64,000 bases of DNA from Pedobacter yulinensis. GTDB taxonomy: Bacteria; Bacteroidota; Bacteroidia; Sphingobacteriales; Sphingobacteriaceae. The translations under genes and the position numbers were made by a program. The notes under the pieces are model-generated. The model made no database searches, had not been told where the DNA came from, and was given only the letters and a program-made list of their open reading frames with translations. Within the stretch, counting starts at the first letter, position 1. Every line of letters starts with the position of its first letter. Positions 9,279 to 18,413 of the stretch are shown in pieces. The stretch spans positions 744,001-808,000 of the forward strand of contig NZ_KZ686268.1 of the NCBI RefSeq assembly GCF_003029735.1, given 5' to 3'.

Positions 9279-10055
9279 ATGCCGTACCAGAACTTACTCC
9301 TGGAAACCCGCAACCGGATCCAGACCATTACCATTAACCGGGAAGCTAAACTGAACGCCCTGAACCGGGAAACACTTGCCGAGCTCTCGGCAGCGATCAC
9401 GAACGCTGCTTCAGACCCGGGCATTGGCGGGATCATTTTGACGGGCGCCGGACCTAAAGCCTTTGTAGCGGGCGCAGACATTTCCGAATTTTCGGCGTAT
9501 TCTGTTCAAGAAGGCGAGCAGCTGGCAAGAAGCGGGCAGGAAACCGTTTTTAACCTGATCGAGAATTGTTCCAAGCCGGTGCTGGCCGCCATTAACGGGT
9601 TTGCCCTCGGCGGCGGGCTCGAACTGGCGCTGGCCTGCCACATGAGAATTGCCAGCAGGCAGGCGCGGCTCGGGCTCCCTGAGGTTACGCTGGGTCTCAT
9701 ACCGGGATACGGCGGCACACAGCGGCTTACCGCATTGGTTGGAAAAGGCAAAGCCTTTGAACTGATTGCCACCGCCGATATGCTGCAGGCGGAAGAAGCC
9801 CTGCAATGGGGACTGGTTAACCATGTCACAGATGCAGAGGGGCTGCTGGCCAAAGCCACTGAGATCATGGACAAGGTGGTACAACGCGCACCACTTGCCG
9901 TTGCCGCGGCCATTTCGGCCATTAACCAGGCGGGAACGGCAGCGGGCTTCGAGGCGGAGATCCGTGCTTTTGGCGCCTGTTTCGGAACCGCCGACTTTAA
10001 GGAAGGCGTTGCGGCATTTCTTGAAAAAAGGAAGCCGGTTTTCAAAGGAAAATAG
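9279..10055 (+). CDS. Enoyl-CoA hydratase/isomerase family protein
   Basis: The 258-residue crotonase-fold protein shows the oxyanion hole region GAGPKAFVAGADISEF and ALGGGLELALACH, then GLPEVTLGLIPGYGGTQRL. Both Glu residues expected for hydration are present (in GLELALAC and LPEVTLG), so it should be a true hydratase converting trans-2-enoyl-CoA to 3-hydroxyacyl-CoA. It lies 2 bp after the B12-domain gene and is very likely co-transcribed. Physiological chain length is unknown. Confidence 0.92.
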   Translation: MPYQNLLLETRNRIQTITINREAKLNALNRETLAELSAAITNAASDPGIGGIILTGAGPKAFVAGADISEFSAYSVQEGEQLARSGQETVFNLIENCSKPVLAAINGFALGGGLELALACHMRIASRQARLGLPEVTLGLIPGYGGTQRLTALVGKGKAFELIATADMLQAEEALQWGLVNHVTDAEGLLAKATEIMDKVVQRAPLAVAAAISAINQAGTAAGFEAEIRAFGACFGTADFKEGVAAFLEKRKPVFKGK

Positions 10056-10169
10056 TGGGATAAATATTTCCCGTTTTCCCGCTGCCGCCCCGCACTGTAG
10101 AAAAAAATTCCCGAATTGTCGACAAATGTTTATCTTTACAGGAGCGCAAAAATTTTCGCGCCTGCTCTT

Positions 10170-11582
10170 ATGAAGAAGATATTAATCGTTGATGATGAAA
10201 TTAACACCGGCGTGTTGTTATCTAAGTTTCTTTCCAGGAATTCTTATGAGGTAACGACAGCACTGAGCGGATCGGCGGCAATGGACCACCTGGCTGCCGG
10301 TGCCTATGATCTTGTGCTCTGCGACTATCGTCTGGAAGACACTGACGGGCGCGAGATGCTGATCAAAATCAAAGAGCTGTATCCAAAAACGGGCGTCATT
10401 ATCATTACCGGCTATTCTGATATAAAACTCGCAGTGGAGCTGATCAAGCTCGGTGCGTACGATTACATTACCAAACCGCTGTATCCCGATGAAATTTTAA
10501 ATACAGTCAACAAAGCGATCGAAACGCAGATCGCCCTGAACGATACAAAAAACAAAGTTGTAACCAGTGAGGTCAGGCAACTTGAAAAGCCGGAAATTAC
10601 GTTCATAAAAAACGAAGCGTTTGTGGTCGGCCAGAGCGGTGCGTCTAAAGAACTGACGAGACAGATCAAGTTGGTGGCGCCCACCTCTTACAGCGTGATC
10701 CTGACCGGCGAAAGCGGAACAGGAAAGGAATCGGTCGCAAAAAGTATTCACCTGAACAGCCCGCGGAAGGACAAACCTTTTGTGGCTATGGATTGCGGCT
10801 CACTGACCAAAGAGCTTGCGGGAAGCGAATTTTTCGGACATGAAAAGGGCTCCTTTACCGGTGCTCTTTATACTAAAATAGGCCATTTCGAAATGGCCAA
10901 CGGTGGTACGCTTTTTCTCGACGAGGTAGGAAATCTTTCTTACGACGTGCAGGCTATCCTGCTGCGTACGGTGCAGGAACGCAAAGTAAAAAGGATTGGA
11001 AGTACAAAAGAGATCAACCTCGACGTGCGCCTGATTGTGGCTACGAATGAAAACCTGCAGGATGCCATTCAGAAAGGGCGTTTTCGCGAAGACCTTTACC
11101 ACCGCTTTAATGAATTTTCCATTCATTTGCCGCCGCTGCACGACCGCGGCAAGGACATCCTGCTGTTTGCAGAAAATTTTCTCGGAGAAGCGAACCGCGA
11201 ATTGAACAGGCAGATCAGGGGTTTTTCACCCGAGGTGATCGACTGTTTTCTGAACTACAAATGGCCGGGCAACGTGCGTGAGCTTAAAAATGTGATCAGG
11301 CGGGCCACGCTGCTCACTGAAGGCGAGGAAGTGCAGCTCAAAGCCCTGCCGCTGGAGATTTCCACCTATTCAAACACGCCTGCGGAAAGCAGCCGCGCAC
11401 ACGCCCCGAGAAGCGAAGAGAAGCCGCGCGACCTCAAGGCCGCCGCACTTGAGGCCGAATACGAGACCATTCTCAAGTTGCTTAAAGAAGTAAATTTCAA
11501 CAAGACAAAAGCCGCAAAGCTGCTGAATATAGACCGTAAAACGCTGTATAATAAAATGAAAGCCATTAGCAGGAAAGAGTAA
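10170..11582 (+). CDS. Sigma-54-dependent response regulator (NtrC family, REC-AAA+-Fis)
   Basis: The 470-residue product has a receiver (KILIVDDE at the start, Asp in LVLCDYRLEDTDG, Lys in YITKPLYP). An AAA+ domain follows with Walker A GESGTGKES, the sigma-54 contact loop GSFTGA (usual GAFTGA) and Walker B LFLDEVG. The C-terminal Fis-type helix-turn-helix is NFNKTKAAKLLNIDRKTLYNK. The frame is open 54 bases upstream from a TTG, but the ATG at 10170 fits the family start exactly. It activates sigma-54 promoters when phosphorylated. No cognate kinase is next to it, so it is an orphan regulator; targets are unknown. Confidence 0.93.
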   Translation: MKKILIVDDEINTGVLLSKFLSRNSYEVTTALSGSAAMDHLAAGAYDLVLCDYRLEDTDGREMLIKIKELYPKTGVIIITGYSDIKLAVELIKLGAYDYITKPLYPDEILNTVNKAIETQIALNDTKNKVVTSEVRQLEKPEITFIKNEAFVVGQSGASKELTRQIKLVAPTSYSVILTGESGTGKESVAKSIHLNSPRKDKPFVAMDCGSLTKELAGSEFFGHEKGSFTGALYTKIGHFEMANGGTLFLDEVGNLSYDVQAILLRTVQERKVKRIGSTKEINLDVRLIVATNENLQDAIQKGRFREDLYHRFNEFSIHLPPLHDRGKDILLFAENFLGEANRELNRQIRGFSPEVIDCFLNYKWPGNVRELKNVIRRATLLTEGEEVQLKALPLEISTYSNTPAESSRAHAPRSEEKPRDLKAAALEAEYETILKLLKEVNFNKTKAAKLLNIDRKTLYNKMKAISRKE

Positions 11583-11640
11583 GCGTATAGCTAAAACAAT
11601 TCTGCCTGATTGGTTGTAGCATACTCAGTTTACCATCGCC

Positions 11641-12693
11641 ATGTCTTTCTTCTCGTATAAGCAACGCAACAACATCAATCTGGTCATCATTATAGCGCTC
11701 GGCTTGCTGATCGCTTATTCCCTGCATGGCATTTTCGGATCCATACTGGCTACGCTGGTCATGTATACGGTGATGCGGCCGGGCTACGTTTACCTGGCCG
11801 AGAAAAAAGGCTGGAACCGCAGTTTGGCTGCGATCCTGCTCATTTTCGTGTCTGTCATCGTGATCGTACTGCCATTTTATGCTTTCAGCAGCATGGTCAT
11901 TGAAAAGATCGCTGAGGTAAACAACAATGTCGGCTATTTTAAGAAAATACTCGACAAGGTCAAACACCTGGTACCTGTCAATTCTGAAATGCAGGAGTTG
12001 ATTGAAGACGGCTTTCGGAAAGCCGGTACGTGGATCACAGGACTATTCCCCTCGCTCATTACGGGGGCTTTCAACATCATTCTTGGGCTGCTGATCATGT
12101 ATTTCCTGCTCTATTTCATGCTGATTGAGCGCGAGCGCTTTGAGGCTGCATTAATTAAATATGCCCCGATGCGGGAGCAGAATGCGCTTTTGTTTGGCGA
12201 GGAGATGCGCAACACGACCTACGCAAATGTAGTAGGCCAGGGATTTATTGCGCTGGTTCAGGGATCGCTCGTCAGCCTGGCTTTCTATGTGCTTGGCTAC
12301 AAAGATCCGTTGTTCTGGGGTGTGGTAACCACTTTTGTGTCTTTCGTGCCAGTACTCGGCCCGCCGGTCATTTTTGTTCCGGCTGCGCTCCTGCAAATGG
12401 TGAACGGCAACAATTTCGCGGCCTGGGGCATGTTGATCTTCGGCTTCGTAGTCATTATTAATATCGACAACGTGCTCCGTTTTATCATTGCGAAAAAAGT
12501 GGGCAACATTCATCCCATCATTACCGTCATCGGTGTGGTGATCGGTATTCCCCTCTTTGGTATTCTCGGGCTTGTTTTCGGGCCGCTCCTGCTTTCCTAT
12601 TTTATCCTGCTGGTCAGAATCTACGAAACCAGCACGCTGGCTTCTGAGAGACTGGAAAGAATTAAAACAATTGGTGACGAAAATCAGTTATAA
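11641..12693 (+). CDS. AI-2E family transporter (UPF0118 permease)
   Basis: The 350-residue integral membrane protein has about eight hydrophobic segments in the arrangement of the UPF0118/AI-2E exporter family. These include the paired N-terminal helices, the central LIMYFLLYFMLIERER segment and the C-terminal IGVVIGIPLFGILGLVFGPL. Family members have been linked to autoinducer-2 export or Na+/H+ antiport; which applies here cannot be told. It starts 58 bp after the NtrC-type gene and may be independent of it. Confidence 0.88.
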   Translation: MSFFSYKQRNNINLVIIIALGLLIAYSLHGIFGSILATLVMYTVMRPGYVYLAEKKGWNRSLAAILLIFVSVIVIVLPFYAFSSMVIEKIAEVNNNVGYFKKILDKVKHLVPVNSEMQELIEDGFRKAGTWITGLFPSLITGAFNIILGLLIMYFLLYFMLIERERFEAALIKYAPMREQNALLFGEEMRNTTYANVVGQGFIALVQGSLVSLAFYVLGYKDPLFWGVVTTFVSFVPVLGPPVIFVPAALLQMVNGNNFAAWGMLIFGFVVIINIDNVLRFIIAKKVGNIHPIITVIGVVIGIPLFGILGLVFGPLLLSYFILLVRIYETSTLASERLERIKTIGDENQL

Positions 12694-12759
12694 AATCATA
12701 ATTGACGACTAACCAAGTTATGACAGAAATAACTTTGTAACACTAAAATACAGAACATC

Positions 12760-13026
12760 ATGAACGATAACTCAAAAGTATTGGTCGCCTTATTAGCTGG
12801 TCTGGCAGCCGGAGCTGCACTGGGAATTCTTTTTGCGCCTGATAAAGGCAGCGACACCCGCGACAAATTAAGCGAATCCCTTAAGGATCTCGGCGACTCG
12901 ATCAGGGACAAGGCAGCAGACGAAATCAACAGCCTTACCAATCTGAAAGATAAGGTTGTCAGCTCTATCAAAACCAAACTGGGCGGCGCCGAAGAAGAAT
13001 ATAACGACGAGATCGAGCACGCATAA
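12760..13026 (+). CDS. YtxH domain small membrane protein
   Basis: This 88-residue protein has one N-terminal hydrophobic segment with small residues (LVALLAGLAAGAALGILFAPDKG), the YtxH hallmark, and then a charged amphipathic helix rich in Lys, Asp and Glu. Relatives are stress-induced envelope proteins of unclear function. A TAACTTTG box at 12730-12737 may be the -7 promoter element. It heads a run of three small envelope genes. A hairpin (GGTAAGGG and CCCTTACC, 13056-13075) without a T run lies between this and the next gene and may affect mRNA stability. Confidence 0.85.
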   Translation: MNDNSKVLVALLAGLAAGAALGILFAPDKGSDTRDKLSESLKDLGDSIRDKAADEINSLTNLKDKVVSSIKTKLGGAEEEYNDEIEHA

Positions 13027-13093
13027 GCGGCTTTTGAATCAAAATAAAAACAGCCGGTAAGGGATTTCCCTTACCAGCTAAATTAAACCTAGT

Positions 13094-13486
13094 ATGGAGC
13101 AAACAGACAAAGAGAAAACTTTCGAGGACATCATTGCCCAGGTTAAAGACTATATCGATACCCGGAAGGAGTATATGAGACTGTACGTGGTAGAGAAGGC
13201 ATCAAAGATTTTTGCTGACCTGGTTACCAACCTGACCGTAGTGGTGTGTTTCATCCTTGCTTTCCTGTTCGGAACAGTCACCCTTGCTTTGTTTCTCTCT
13301 GATGTGTTGGGAAGTTATACCCGTGGGTTTGGCTGCGTAGCACTGATTTATCTGGCCGTAGCCCTCCTGGTCTACTTCACCAAAGACAAGTACATCGAAA
13401 AGGCGATCATCAACATGGCCATTAGAAAATACTTTAACAAATTAGCCGACAAAGAAGATGAAGAGGAAAAAGTACAACATCCGTAA
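13094..13486 (+). CDS. Putative holin-superfamily (PF07332-like) membrane protein
   Basis: The 130-residue protein has a charged N-terminal helix (residues 1-40) and two strong transmembrane segments around 48-75 and 82-102, then a charged tail. This layout matches the 'phage holin family' proteins often found next to YtxH genes in Bacteroidota; those are not phage genes and probably work in membrane stress. It overlaps the next gene by 29 bp in a different frame, so the two are translationally linked. Confidence 0.78.
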   Translation: MEQTDKEKTFEDIIAQVKDYIDTRKEYMRLYVVEKASKIFADLVTNLTVVVCFILAFLFGTVTLALFLSDVLGSYTRGFGCVALIYLAVALLVYFTKDKYIEKAIINMAIRKYFNKLADKEDEEEKVQHP

Positions 13487-13913
13487 CCTGGACGAGCTGC
13501 ATCAGGAAGTACTTACCCTTAAAGTCGATTATCAGCTTAAGGGGGATCTGCTTGCGCATGATGCAAAGGCTTACGTAAAACAATTTACGCCAGGGCACCT
13601 GTTCAAGAAATATGTTTCTGCTGGCAACCTGCTGAAGTTTGATGACAAGTTAAACATTAGCGGCACCCTTATGTCGCTGCTCCTTCCCGGCCTGTTGAAC
13701 AAAACAATTTTCAGGGGGTCTGGCGTGATCACCAAAACGGTGGTTGCCCTTGCGTCACGTACCTTGGGCAAGTCTCTCGACGCAGAACACCTGGCAGGCA
13801 TGTTTAGCTCGGCCAAAAACTGGGTTGGCAACCTGGTGGCGGGCAAAGGCAAAAAGAAGAAAGAAGTTAAATTTGTTGATTACGGCATTCCGCCGGATAG
13901 CGAAACCTATTAA
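13458..13913 (+). CDS. Conserved-looking protein of unknown function, downstream of YtxH/holin-like genes
   Basis: I do not recognise a family for this 151-residue protein. The N-terminus is polar and helical (residues 1-55), the middle (65-105) has moderately hydrophobic stretches such as LMSLLLPGLLNKTIF and VITKTVVALASRTLG, and the C-terminus is Lys-rich (GKGKKKKEVKF). It may be a peripheral membrane protein. The ATG lies inside the end of the previous gene and a strong terminator follows at once, so it is the last gene of the trio. Confidence 0.8.
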   Translation: MKRKKYNIRNLDELHQEVLTLKVDYQLKGDLLAHDAKAYVKQFTPGHLFKKYVSAGNLLKFDDKLNISGTLMSLLLPGLLNKTIFRGSGVITKTVVALASRTLGKSLDAEHLAGMFSSAKNWVGNLVAGKGKKKKEVKFVDYGIPPDSETY

Positions 13914-13954
13914 AAAAAAGCGGCCCGGGTTGATTAACCCGGGCCGCTTTTTTT
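13913..13954. terminator. Bidirectional intrinsic terminator between the YtxH cluster and aspS
   Basis: A long perfect stem AGCGGCCCGGGTT and AACCCGGGCCGCT with a GATT loop, flanked by A and T runs. It ends the envelope trio on the plus strand and aspS on the minus strand. Confidence 0.95.
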
Positions 13955-13962
13955 AGGTTATT

Positions 13963-15711
13963 TTAAACCACCGTCGAACGGATCTTCAGTTCATCCAGTT
14001 GTTTCTGGTCAATTGTTGAAGGGCTGTCGATCATGACATCGCGGCCAGAGTTGTTTTTCGGGAAGGCGATTACATCCCTGATGCTGTCCAGGCCGGCGAA
14101 GATCGAACTTAACCGGTCAAAACCAAAGGCAATTCCACCATGCGGCGGGGCACCGTATTCAAAGGCATCGAGCAGGAAGCCGAATTGCTGCTGTGCTTCT
14201 TCCGGGCTGAAGCCGAGATGTTTGAACATGAGCGATTGCAGCGCACGGTCATGGATACGGATTGAACCGCCGCCTATTTCCGTTCCGTTGATGACCATGT
14301 CATACGCATTGGCCCGGACCTCACCCGGCTGGCTGTCCAGCAATGCAATGTCTTCAGGTTTCGGCGAAGTGAAGGGGTGGTGCATGGCATGGTACCGCCC
14401 GCTCTCTTCGTCCCACTCAAGCAGCGGGAAATCGACCACCCAGAGGGCGGCGAACGTGTTTTTATCACGCAGGCCCAGGCGGTTGCCCATTTCAAGTCGT
14501 AACTCGTTCATTTGCTTGCGTACTTTTTCCTTTGGTCCGGCAAGAACCAGGAAAAGGTCGCCCTTTTCACCGGCGAAGGCCGTTGCCCATTGCGCCAGAG
14601 CCGCTTCATCAAAAAACTTGTCGACAGACGATTTGATCGTTCCGTCTTCATTATAACGCGCGTAAATCAGGCCAGTTGCCCCGATCTGCGGCTTCTTAAC
14701 AAAATCTGTCAGCTCATCGAGTTGTTTCCGGGTATACGATGCCGCACCTTTTGCGTTGATGCCAACCACCAGCTCGGCTGAATCGAAGACGCCGAACCCT
14801 TTACCTTTAACCAGGTCATTCAGCTCAACAAACTGCATTCCGAAACGGGTGTCAGGCTTGTCTGAGCCGTATAGCCGCATGGCATCGGCATATTGCATGC
14901 GCGGCACTTCAGGCAGTTCAATGCCTTTCAGGTCGCGGAATAAGCTGCGTACCAGGCCCTCAAATGTATTTAAGATATCTTCCTGTTCAATGAAAGACAT
15001 TTCGCAGTCGATCTGCGTAAACTCGGGCTGTCGGTCTGCCCGGAGGTCTTCATCGCGAAAGCACTTAACGATCTGGAAATAACGGTCAAAACCTGAAACC
15101 ATCAGCAGCTGCTTAAATGTCTGCGGCGACTGGGGCAGGGCATAAAACTCGCCCGGGTTCATGCGGCTAGGTACGACAAAATCGCGGGCACCTTCAGGTG
15201 TGGATTTGATCAGTACCGGCGTTTCTACTTCTATAAAGTCCAGTGCATCCAGGTAGCGGCGAATAGACTGCGCCATTTTGTGGCGCAGCACGAGGTTGCT
15301 GCGAACAGGATTGCGGCGCAAATCCAGGTAACGGTATTTCATACGCAGCTCGTCGCCGCCGTCAGTGTCATCTTCAATCAGGAAAGGGGGCAGTTTAGCC
15401 GCGTTCAAAATGGTCAGCGATGTCGTTTTAATTTCAATCTCGCCGGTCGGCATTTTTGGGTTTTTATTGGTGCGTTCAATCACGGTTCCGCTTACCTGGA
15501 TCACGAACTCACGGCCAAGCTGCCGGGCCTGTGCGCACAGCTCAGCATGGTCATCCATGTTAAAAACGAGCTGGGTAAGACCATAACGGTCGCGAAGGTC
15601 GATAAATGTCATCCCGCCGAGGTCCCTTGATTTTTGCACCCATCCGCTCAGGGTAACTGTTTCTCCCAGGTTTTGGAGGCTGAGCTGCCCGCATGTAGCT
15701 GTTCTTAACAT
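13963..15711 (-). CDS. aspS: Aspartyl-tRNA synthetase
   Basis: The 582-residue class IIb synthetase has an N-terminal OB-fold anticodon-binding domain (residues 1-110, with [19 protein letters not shown]). Motif 2 is [19 protein letters not shown] and motif 3 is GIAFGFDRL. The bacterial GAD insertion lies between roughly 290 and 400. It charges tRNA-Asp; discriminating and non-discriminating forms cannot be told apart here. The gene is single, ends at the bidirectional terminator, and is divergent from the ECF sigma operon. Confidence 0.97.
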   Translation of the reverse strand: MLRTATCGQLSLQNLGETVTLSGWVQKSRDLGGMTFIDLRDRYGLTQLVFNMDDHAELCAQARQLGREFVIQVSGTVIERTNKNPKMPTGEIEIKTTSLTILNAAKLPPFLIEDDTDGGDELRMKYRYLDLRRNPVRSNLVLRHKMAQSIRRYLDALDFIEVETPVLIKSTPEGARDFVVPSRMNPGEFYALPQSPQTFKQLLMVSGFDRYFQIVKCFRDEDLRADRQPEFTQIDCEMSFIEQEDILNTFEGLVRSLFRDLKGIELPEVPRMQYADAMRLYGSDKPDTRFGMQFVELNDLVKGKGFGVFDSAELVVGINAKGAASYTRKQLDELTDFVKKPQIGATGLIYARYNEDGTIKSSVDKFFDEAALAQWATAFAGEKGDLFLVLAGPKEKVRKQMNELRLEMGNRLGLRDKNTFAALWVVDFPLLEWDEESGRYHAMHHPFTSPKPEDIALLDSQPGEVRANAYDMVINGTEIGGGSIRIHDRALQSLMFKHLGFSPEEAQQQFGFLLDAFEYGAPPHGGIAFGFDRLSSIFAGLDSIRDVIAFPKNNSGRDVMIDSPSTIDQKQLDELKIRSTVV

Positions 15712-15882
15712 AGTATACGTGAAATTTTAAGTCGTAAAAATAAGGATTTTCGCGCAATGAACAGACTTTTTGTCTGCATTAGGGGGCGGCATTGCGATTC
15801 ATGTCAGGGTCGCAGCAATTTTTTTTCACATGTGATGCAACGTTTTACACATCATGCTGTCTTTTAATCAGAACCTCAGAAC

Positions 15883-16434
15883 TTGGAAGCGGTATATATC
15901 GATAAAAACAGCTCGCTTGTTGACGCTTGCCGTAAAGGCAGCCGTAAAGCGCAATTTGATTTGTACAAATTGTACGCGCGTGCCATGTACAATGTGTCTG
16001 TGCGCATTCTGAACGATGAGGCGGAGGCTGAAGATGTATTGCAGGAGGCTTTCCTTGACGCTTTTACGCGGATCGGGGATTTCAGGCAGGAAACTACATT
16101 CGGGCTTTGGCTGAAACAGATCGTGATTAACAGATCGATCAACTACCTGCGTAAACGCAAGGTGGAACTGGTCAGCGTAGATGAGGTCGATCTGCCTGCA
16201 GAAGAAGCTGCAGACGGCGAATACGAGCAACTCCAGGCAGACGCGGTACGCAAAGCCATGATGCTGCTGCCAGATGGCTACCGGGTGGTACTGAGCTTGT
16301 ACCTGCTCGAAGGATATGACCACGAGGAGATCGCACATATTCTGCAGATCAGTGAAGTGACCAGCCGCAGCCAGTACATGAGGGGCAAGAAAAAGTTAGT
16401 GGAGATTTTAGAAAAAAGTGGGATTGCAAGATGA
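15883..16434 (+). CDS. ECF-type RNA polymerase sigma factor
   Basis: This 183-residue protein has sigma region 2 (residues 25-95, with EAEDVLQEAFLDAF) and region 4 (125-175, with LPDGYRVVLSLYLLEGYDHEEIAHIL). The only in-frame start after the upstream TAA is the TTG at 15883. It overlaps the next gene by 4 bp. With a downstream membrane protein and a secreted repeat protein it forms a three-gene operon. The usual logic would be a sigma factor held by a membrane anti-sigma and released on an envelope signal; this is inferred. Confidence 0.93.
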   Translation: MEAVYIDKNSSLVDACRKGSRKAQFDLYKLYARAMYNVSVRILNDEAEAEDVLQEAFLDAFTRIGDFRQETTFGLWLKQIVINRSINYLRKRKVELVSVDEVDLPAEEAADGEYEQLQADAVRKAMMLLPDGYRVVLSLYLLEGYDHEEIAHILQISEVTSRSQYMRGKKKLVEILEKSGIAR

Positions 16435-16961
16435 AAAATAACATTGAAAGCTTTGTAAAACAAAACCGTAAACAATTTGATGTTTTCGAGCCCTCAGAAC
16501 GGGTATGGAAGAACATTGAGGCGGGACTTGACCGGCAGCAGCCAAAAAAGTCGCTTCGGCTTTACATGTGGTCGTCAGCGGCCGCGTCAATTGTCGTTCT
16601 TTCAGGAATCTTTTGGCTACTCGCAGTAAAGCCGCGAAAAGGCGGGCCTACCGACATCGCAGACGTTAACCCGGCCATTGCGCAACGGGAGGTGAGGTTT
16701 GCGGGGATCATTGAAGAAAAGAGAGACAGCCTGCAGGCCCTTACCGAGCACCAGCCCGAACTGTTAAAAAAATTCAGTACTGATCTGCAGAAACTGGATG
16801 CAGATTATGAAAAGCTCAAAAAAGAGCTTCCCGGAAGCCCCAATCCAGGGCTGGTTGTCAGGGCAATGGTGAGAAACCGGGAAATCCAGCTTGGAATCTT
16901 AAATCAACAGTTGCTGATCGCCAACCAGGTGAATGGCACCAAAAAAGAAAATCGATTATGA
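16431..16961 (+). CDS. Single-pass membrane protein, probable anti-sigma factor
   Basis: The 176-residue product has a soluble N-terminal part (1-43), one transmembrane helix (about 47-65, SAAASIVVLSGIFWLLAV) and a C-terminal helical region with a coiled coil (85-140). The position directly after, and overlapping, the ECF sigma gene suggests an anti-sigma role. No zinc-type HxxxCxxC motif is seen, so it is not a ZAS-type anti-sigma. The call rests on context and topology. Confidence 0.65.
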   Translation: MKNNIESFVKQNRKQFDVFEPSERVWKNIEAGLDRQQPKKSLRLYMWSSAAASIVVLSGIFWLLAVKPRKGGPTDIADVNPAIAQREVRFAGIIEEKRDSLQALTEHQPELLKKFSTDLQKLDADYEKLKKELPGSPNPGLVVRAMVRNREIQLGILNQQLLIANQVNGTKKENRL

Positions 16962-18331
16962 AAAAATTAACGTTCGCCGTTTTTATTATCCTGCTGATAG
17001 CCACAGAGACCTTTGCACAGGTCAGTGTGCCCGCTCAGCAGCCGGCCAGCGCAGCGCACGAGGTTTCTTCCAGTGTGCACCTGGTTCGCCATAAAAGCCT
17101 GCAGGTTCGCGCTTCGAGACCCGTTCCTGCAGTGCCGCCCGTGCCGCCAAGCCCCGAAATGCCTGAGCCTCCGGCAAAACCCGCTCTCAGGCAGACCGAA
17201 CCGTCTGATGATCCTGTATACCGCAAGGTGTTCAGCAAATCGTTCCCTGTAGACCGGTCAAACCGCGTGGTGATCACGAACCAGTTCGGCGAGGTACAGA
17301 TCAAAAGCTGGGACAAAATGGAGGTCAGGGCAGAGGTCGAGATCAAAGCTTATGCCTCGGGGGCTGATGAAGCCCGGAGGCTGCTGGACGGCGTCAATAT
17401 CGAAGCAAACAAGAGTGACGGCTCGGTTACCTACCGCACCCTGATCACCGATAACCAGGGCAACTGGGGCAGCTGGTTCAGCAAGGGGAAACGCACACGC
17501 CGGGAGGTTCGCGTCAACTATGTGGTTTATGTGCCCACTGTCAATGCGCTTAACATCAGTAACCAGTATGGCAATGTCGAAATGGGTAATTTTTCGGGAG
17601 CGCTGAATGCAAAGGTCCAATATGGCAATTTCAATGCGCTTAAACTGACAAATAGTTCGGTGTTGATCAGCACGCAGTATGGAAAAACAAATGTGACGTC
17701 GCTGAACAAAGCTACCATCAGGCATGAGTACGGAGCCGGCGTTACGATTGGCACAGCGTCGTCGCTGAACCTGCATGCCCAGTACGTCAAAGTAAACATC
17801 GGTACGGTGAACAACGACGCACAGATCAGGCAGGAGTACGGAGATGGTCTGGTGCTTGGCAGCGTGGGTAGTCTGAACCTCATTGCTCAGTACATTAAGG
17901 TAAACATCCGTGAAATCAAGGAAGCGACCGCCATGCTGCGGCTTGATTACGCAAGCCTGCAGCTCGGTTCGGTGCAAAACGTGAACCTCGATGCCGATTA
18001 TACCGACGTCAACGTCAGTAACCTGCGCGGGGACGGACGTTTTAACATGAGTTACAACCGGCTGAACATCGGCCTGGTTGGTCCTGCCACACGCACCGTT
18101 CTGGTTAGCGGGGAATATGCAGAGATCTCGCTTGGTTTCAGCGATGATTTCCATGCAGATTTTGATGTAGCGACAAGTTATTCAAATTTGCGTTACAGTG
18201 GCAACAGCCGCATTACTATGAAAGCCCTGTCAGATGATGAACGGACAGCCCGTCGTTATCTCGGTAGAATAGGCCGCGGGGGTGGTACAGTTAAAATAAA
18301 TTCCAGTTACGGGGGCGTTACATTCCGCTAA
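16958..18331 (+). CDS. Secreted beta-helix repeat protein (DUF4097-like) in ECF sigma operon
   Basis: A signal peptide (residues 1-20) is followed by a Pro-rich linker (50-75) and then a beta-rich region. From about residue 195 to 420 there are some twelve tandem units of 17-21 residues, each starting with Tyr: YGNVEMGN, YGNFNALKL, YGKTNVTSL, YGAGVTIG, YVKVNIGT, YGDGLVLG, YIKVNIRE, YASLQLGS, YTDVNVSN, YNRLNIGL, YAEISLGF, YSNLRYSG. This is the pattern of a right-handed beta-helix with a Tyr stack. The N-terminal part resembles DUF4097-type putative adhesins. It overlaps the membrane protein gene by 4 bp. It may be the surface output or the sensor of the operon. Confidence 0.75.
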   Translation: MKKLTFAVFIILLIATETFAQVSVPAQQPASAAHEVSSSVHLVRHKSLQVRASRPVPAVPPVPPSPEMPEPPAKPALRQTEPSDDPVYRKVFSKSFPVDRSNRVVITNQFGEVQIKSWDKMEVRAEVEIKAYASGADEARRLLDGVNIEANKSDGSVTYRTLITDNQGNWGSWFSKGKRTRREVRVNYVVYVPTVNALNISNQYGNVEMGNFSGALNAKVQYGNFNALKLTNSSVLISTQYGKTNVTSLNKATIRHEYGAGVTIGTASSLNLHAQYVKVNIGTVNNDAQIRQEYGDGLVLGSVGSLNLIAQYIKVNIREIKEATAMLRLDYASLQLGSVQNVNLDADYTDVNVSNLRGDGRFNMSYNRLNIGLVGPATRTVLVSGEYAEISLGFSDDFHADFDVATSYSNLRYSGNSRITMKALSDDERTARRYLGRIGRGGGTVKINSSYGGVTFR

Positions 18332-18351
18332 CCGAGAAAATGAATAAAAAG

Positions 18352-18385
18352 AAAAGCCTGCCGATGTTGTTACGGCAGGCTTTTT
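18352..18385 (+). terminator. Intrinsic terminator after the ECF sigma operon
   Basis: The stem AAAAGCCTGCCG and CGGCAGGCTTTT with a 9-base loop is followed by a T run. Confidence 0.9.
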
Positions 18386-18413
18386 CTATCTTAGCAGGAT
18401 AAACTTTTACCTA

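Noticed and set aside
13056..13075. Hairpin between ytxH and the holin-like gene as a terminator
   Set aside because: The stem is perfect but no T run follows and transcription into the next gene is needed.
17258..18154. 298-residue open frame opposite the repeat protein
   Set aside because: It is the reverse of a repeat gene with strong codon bias and has no domain features.
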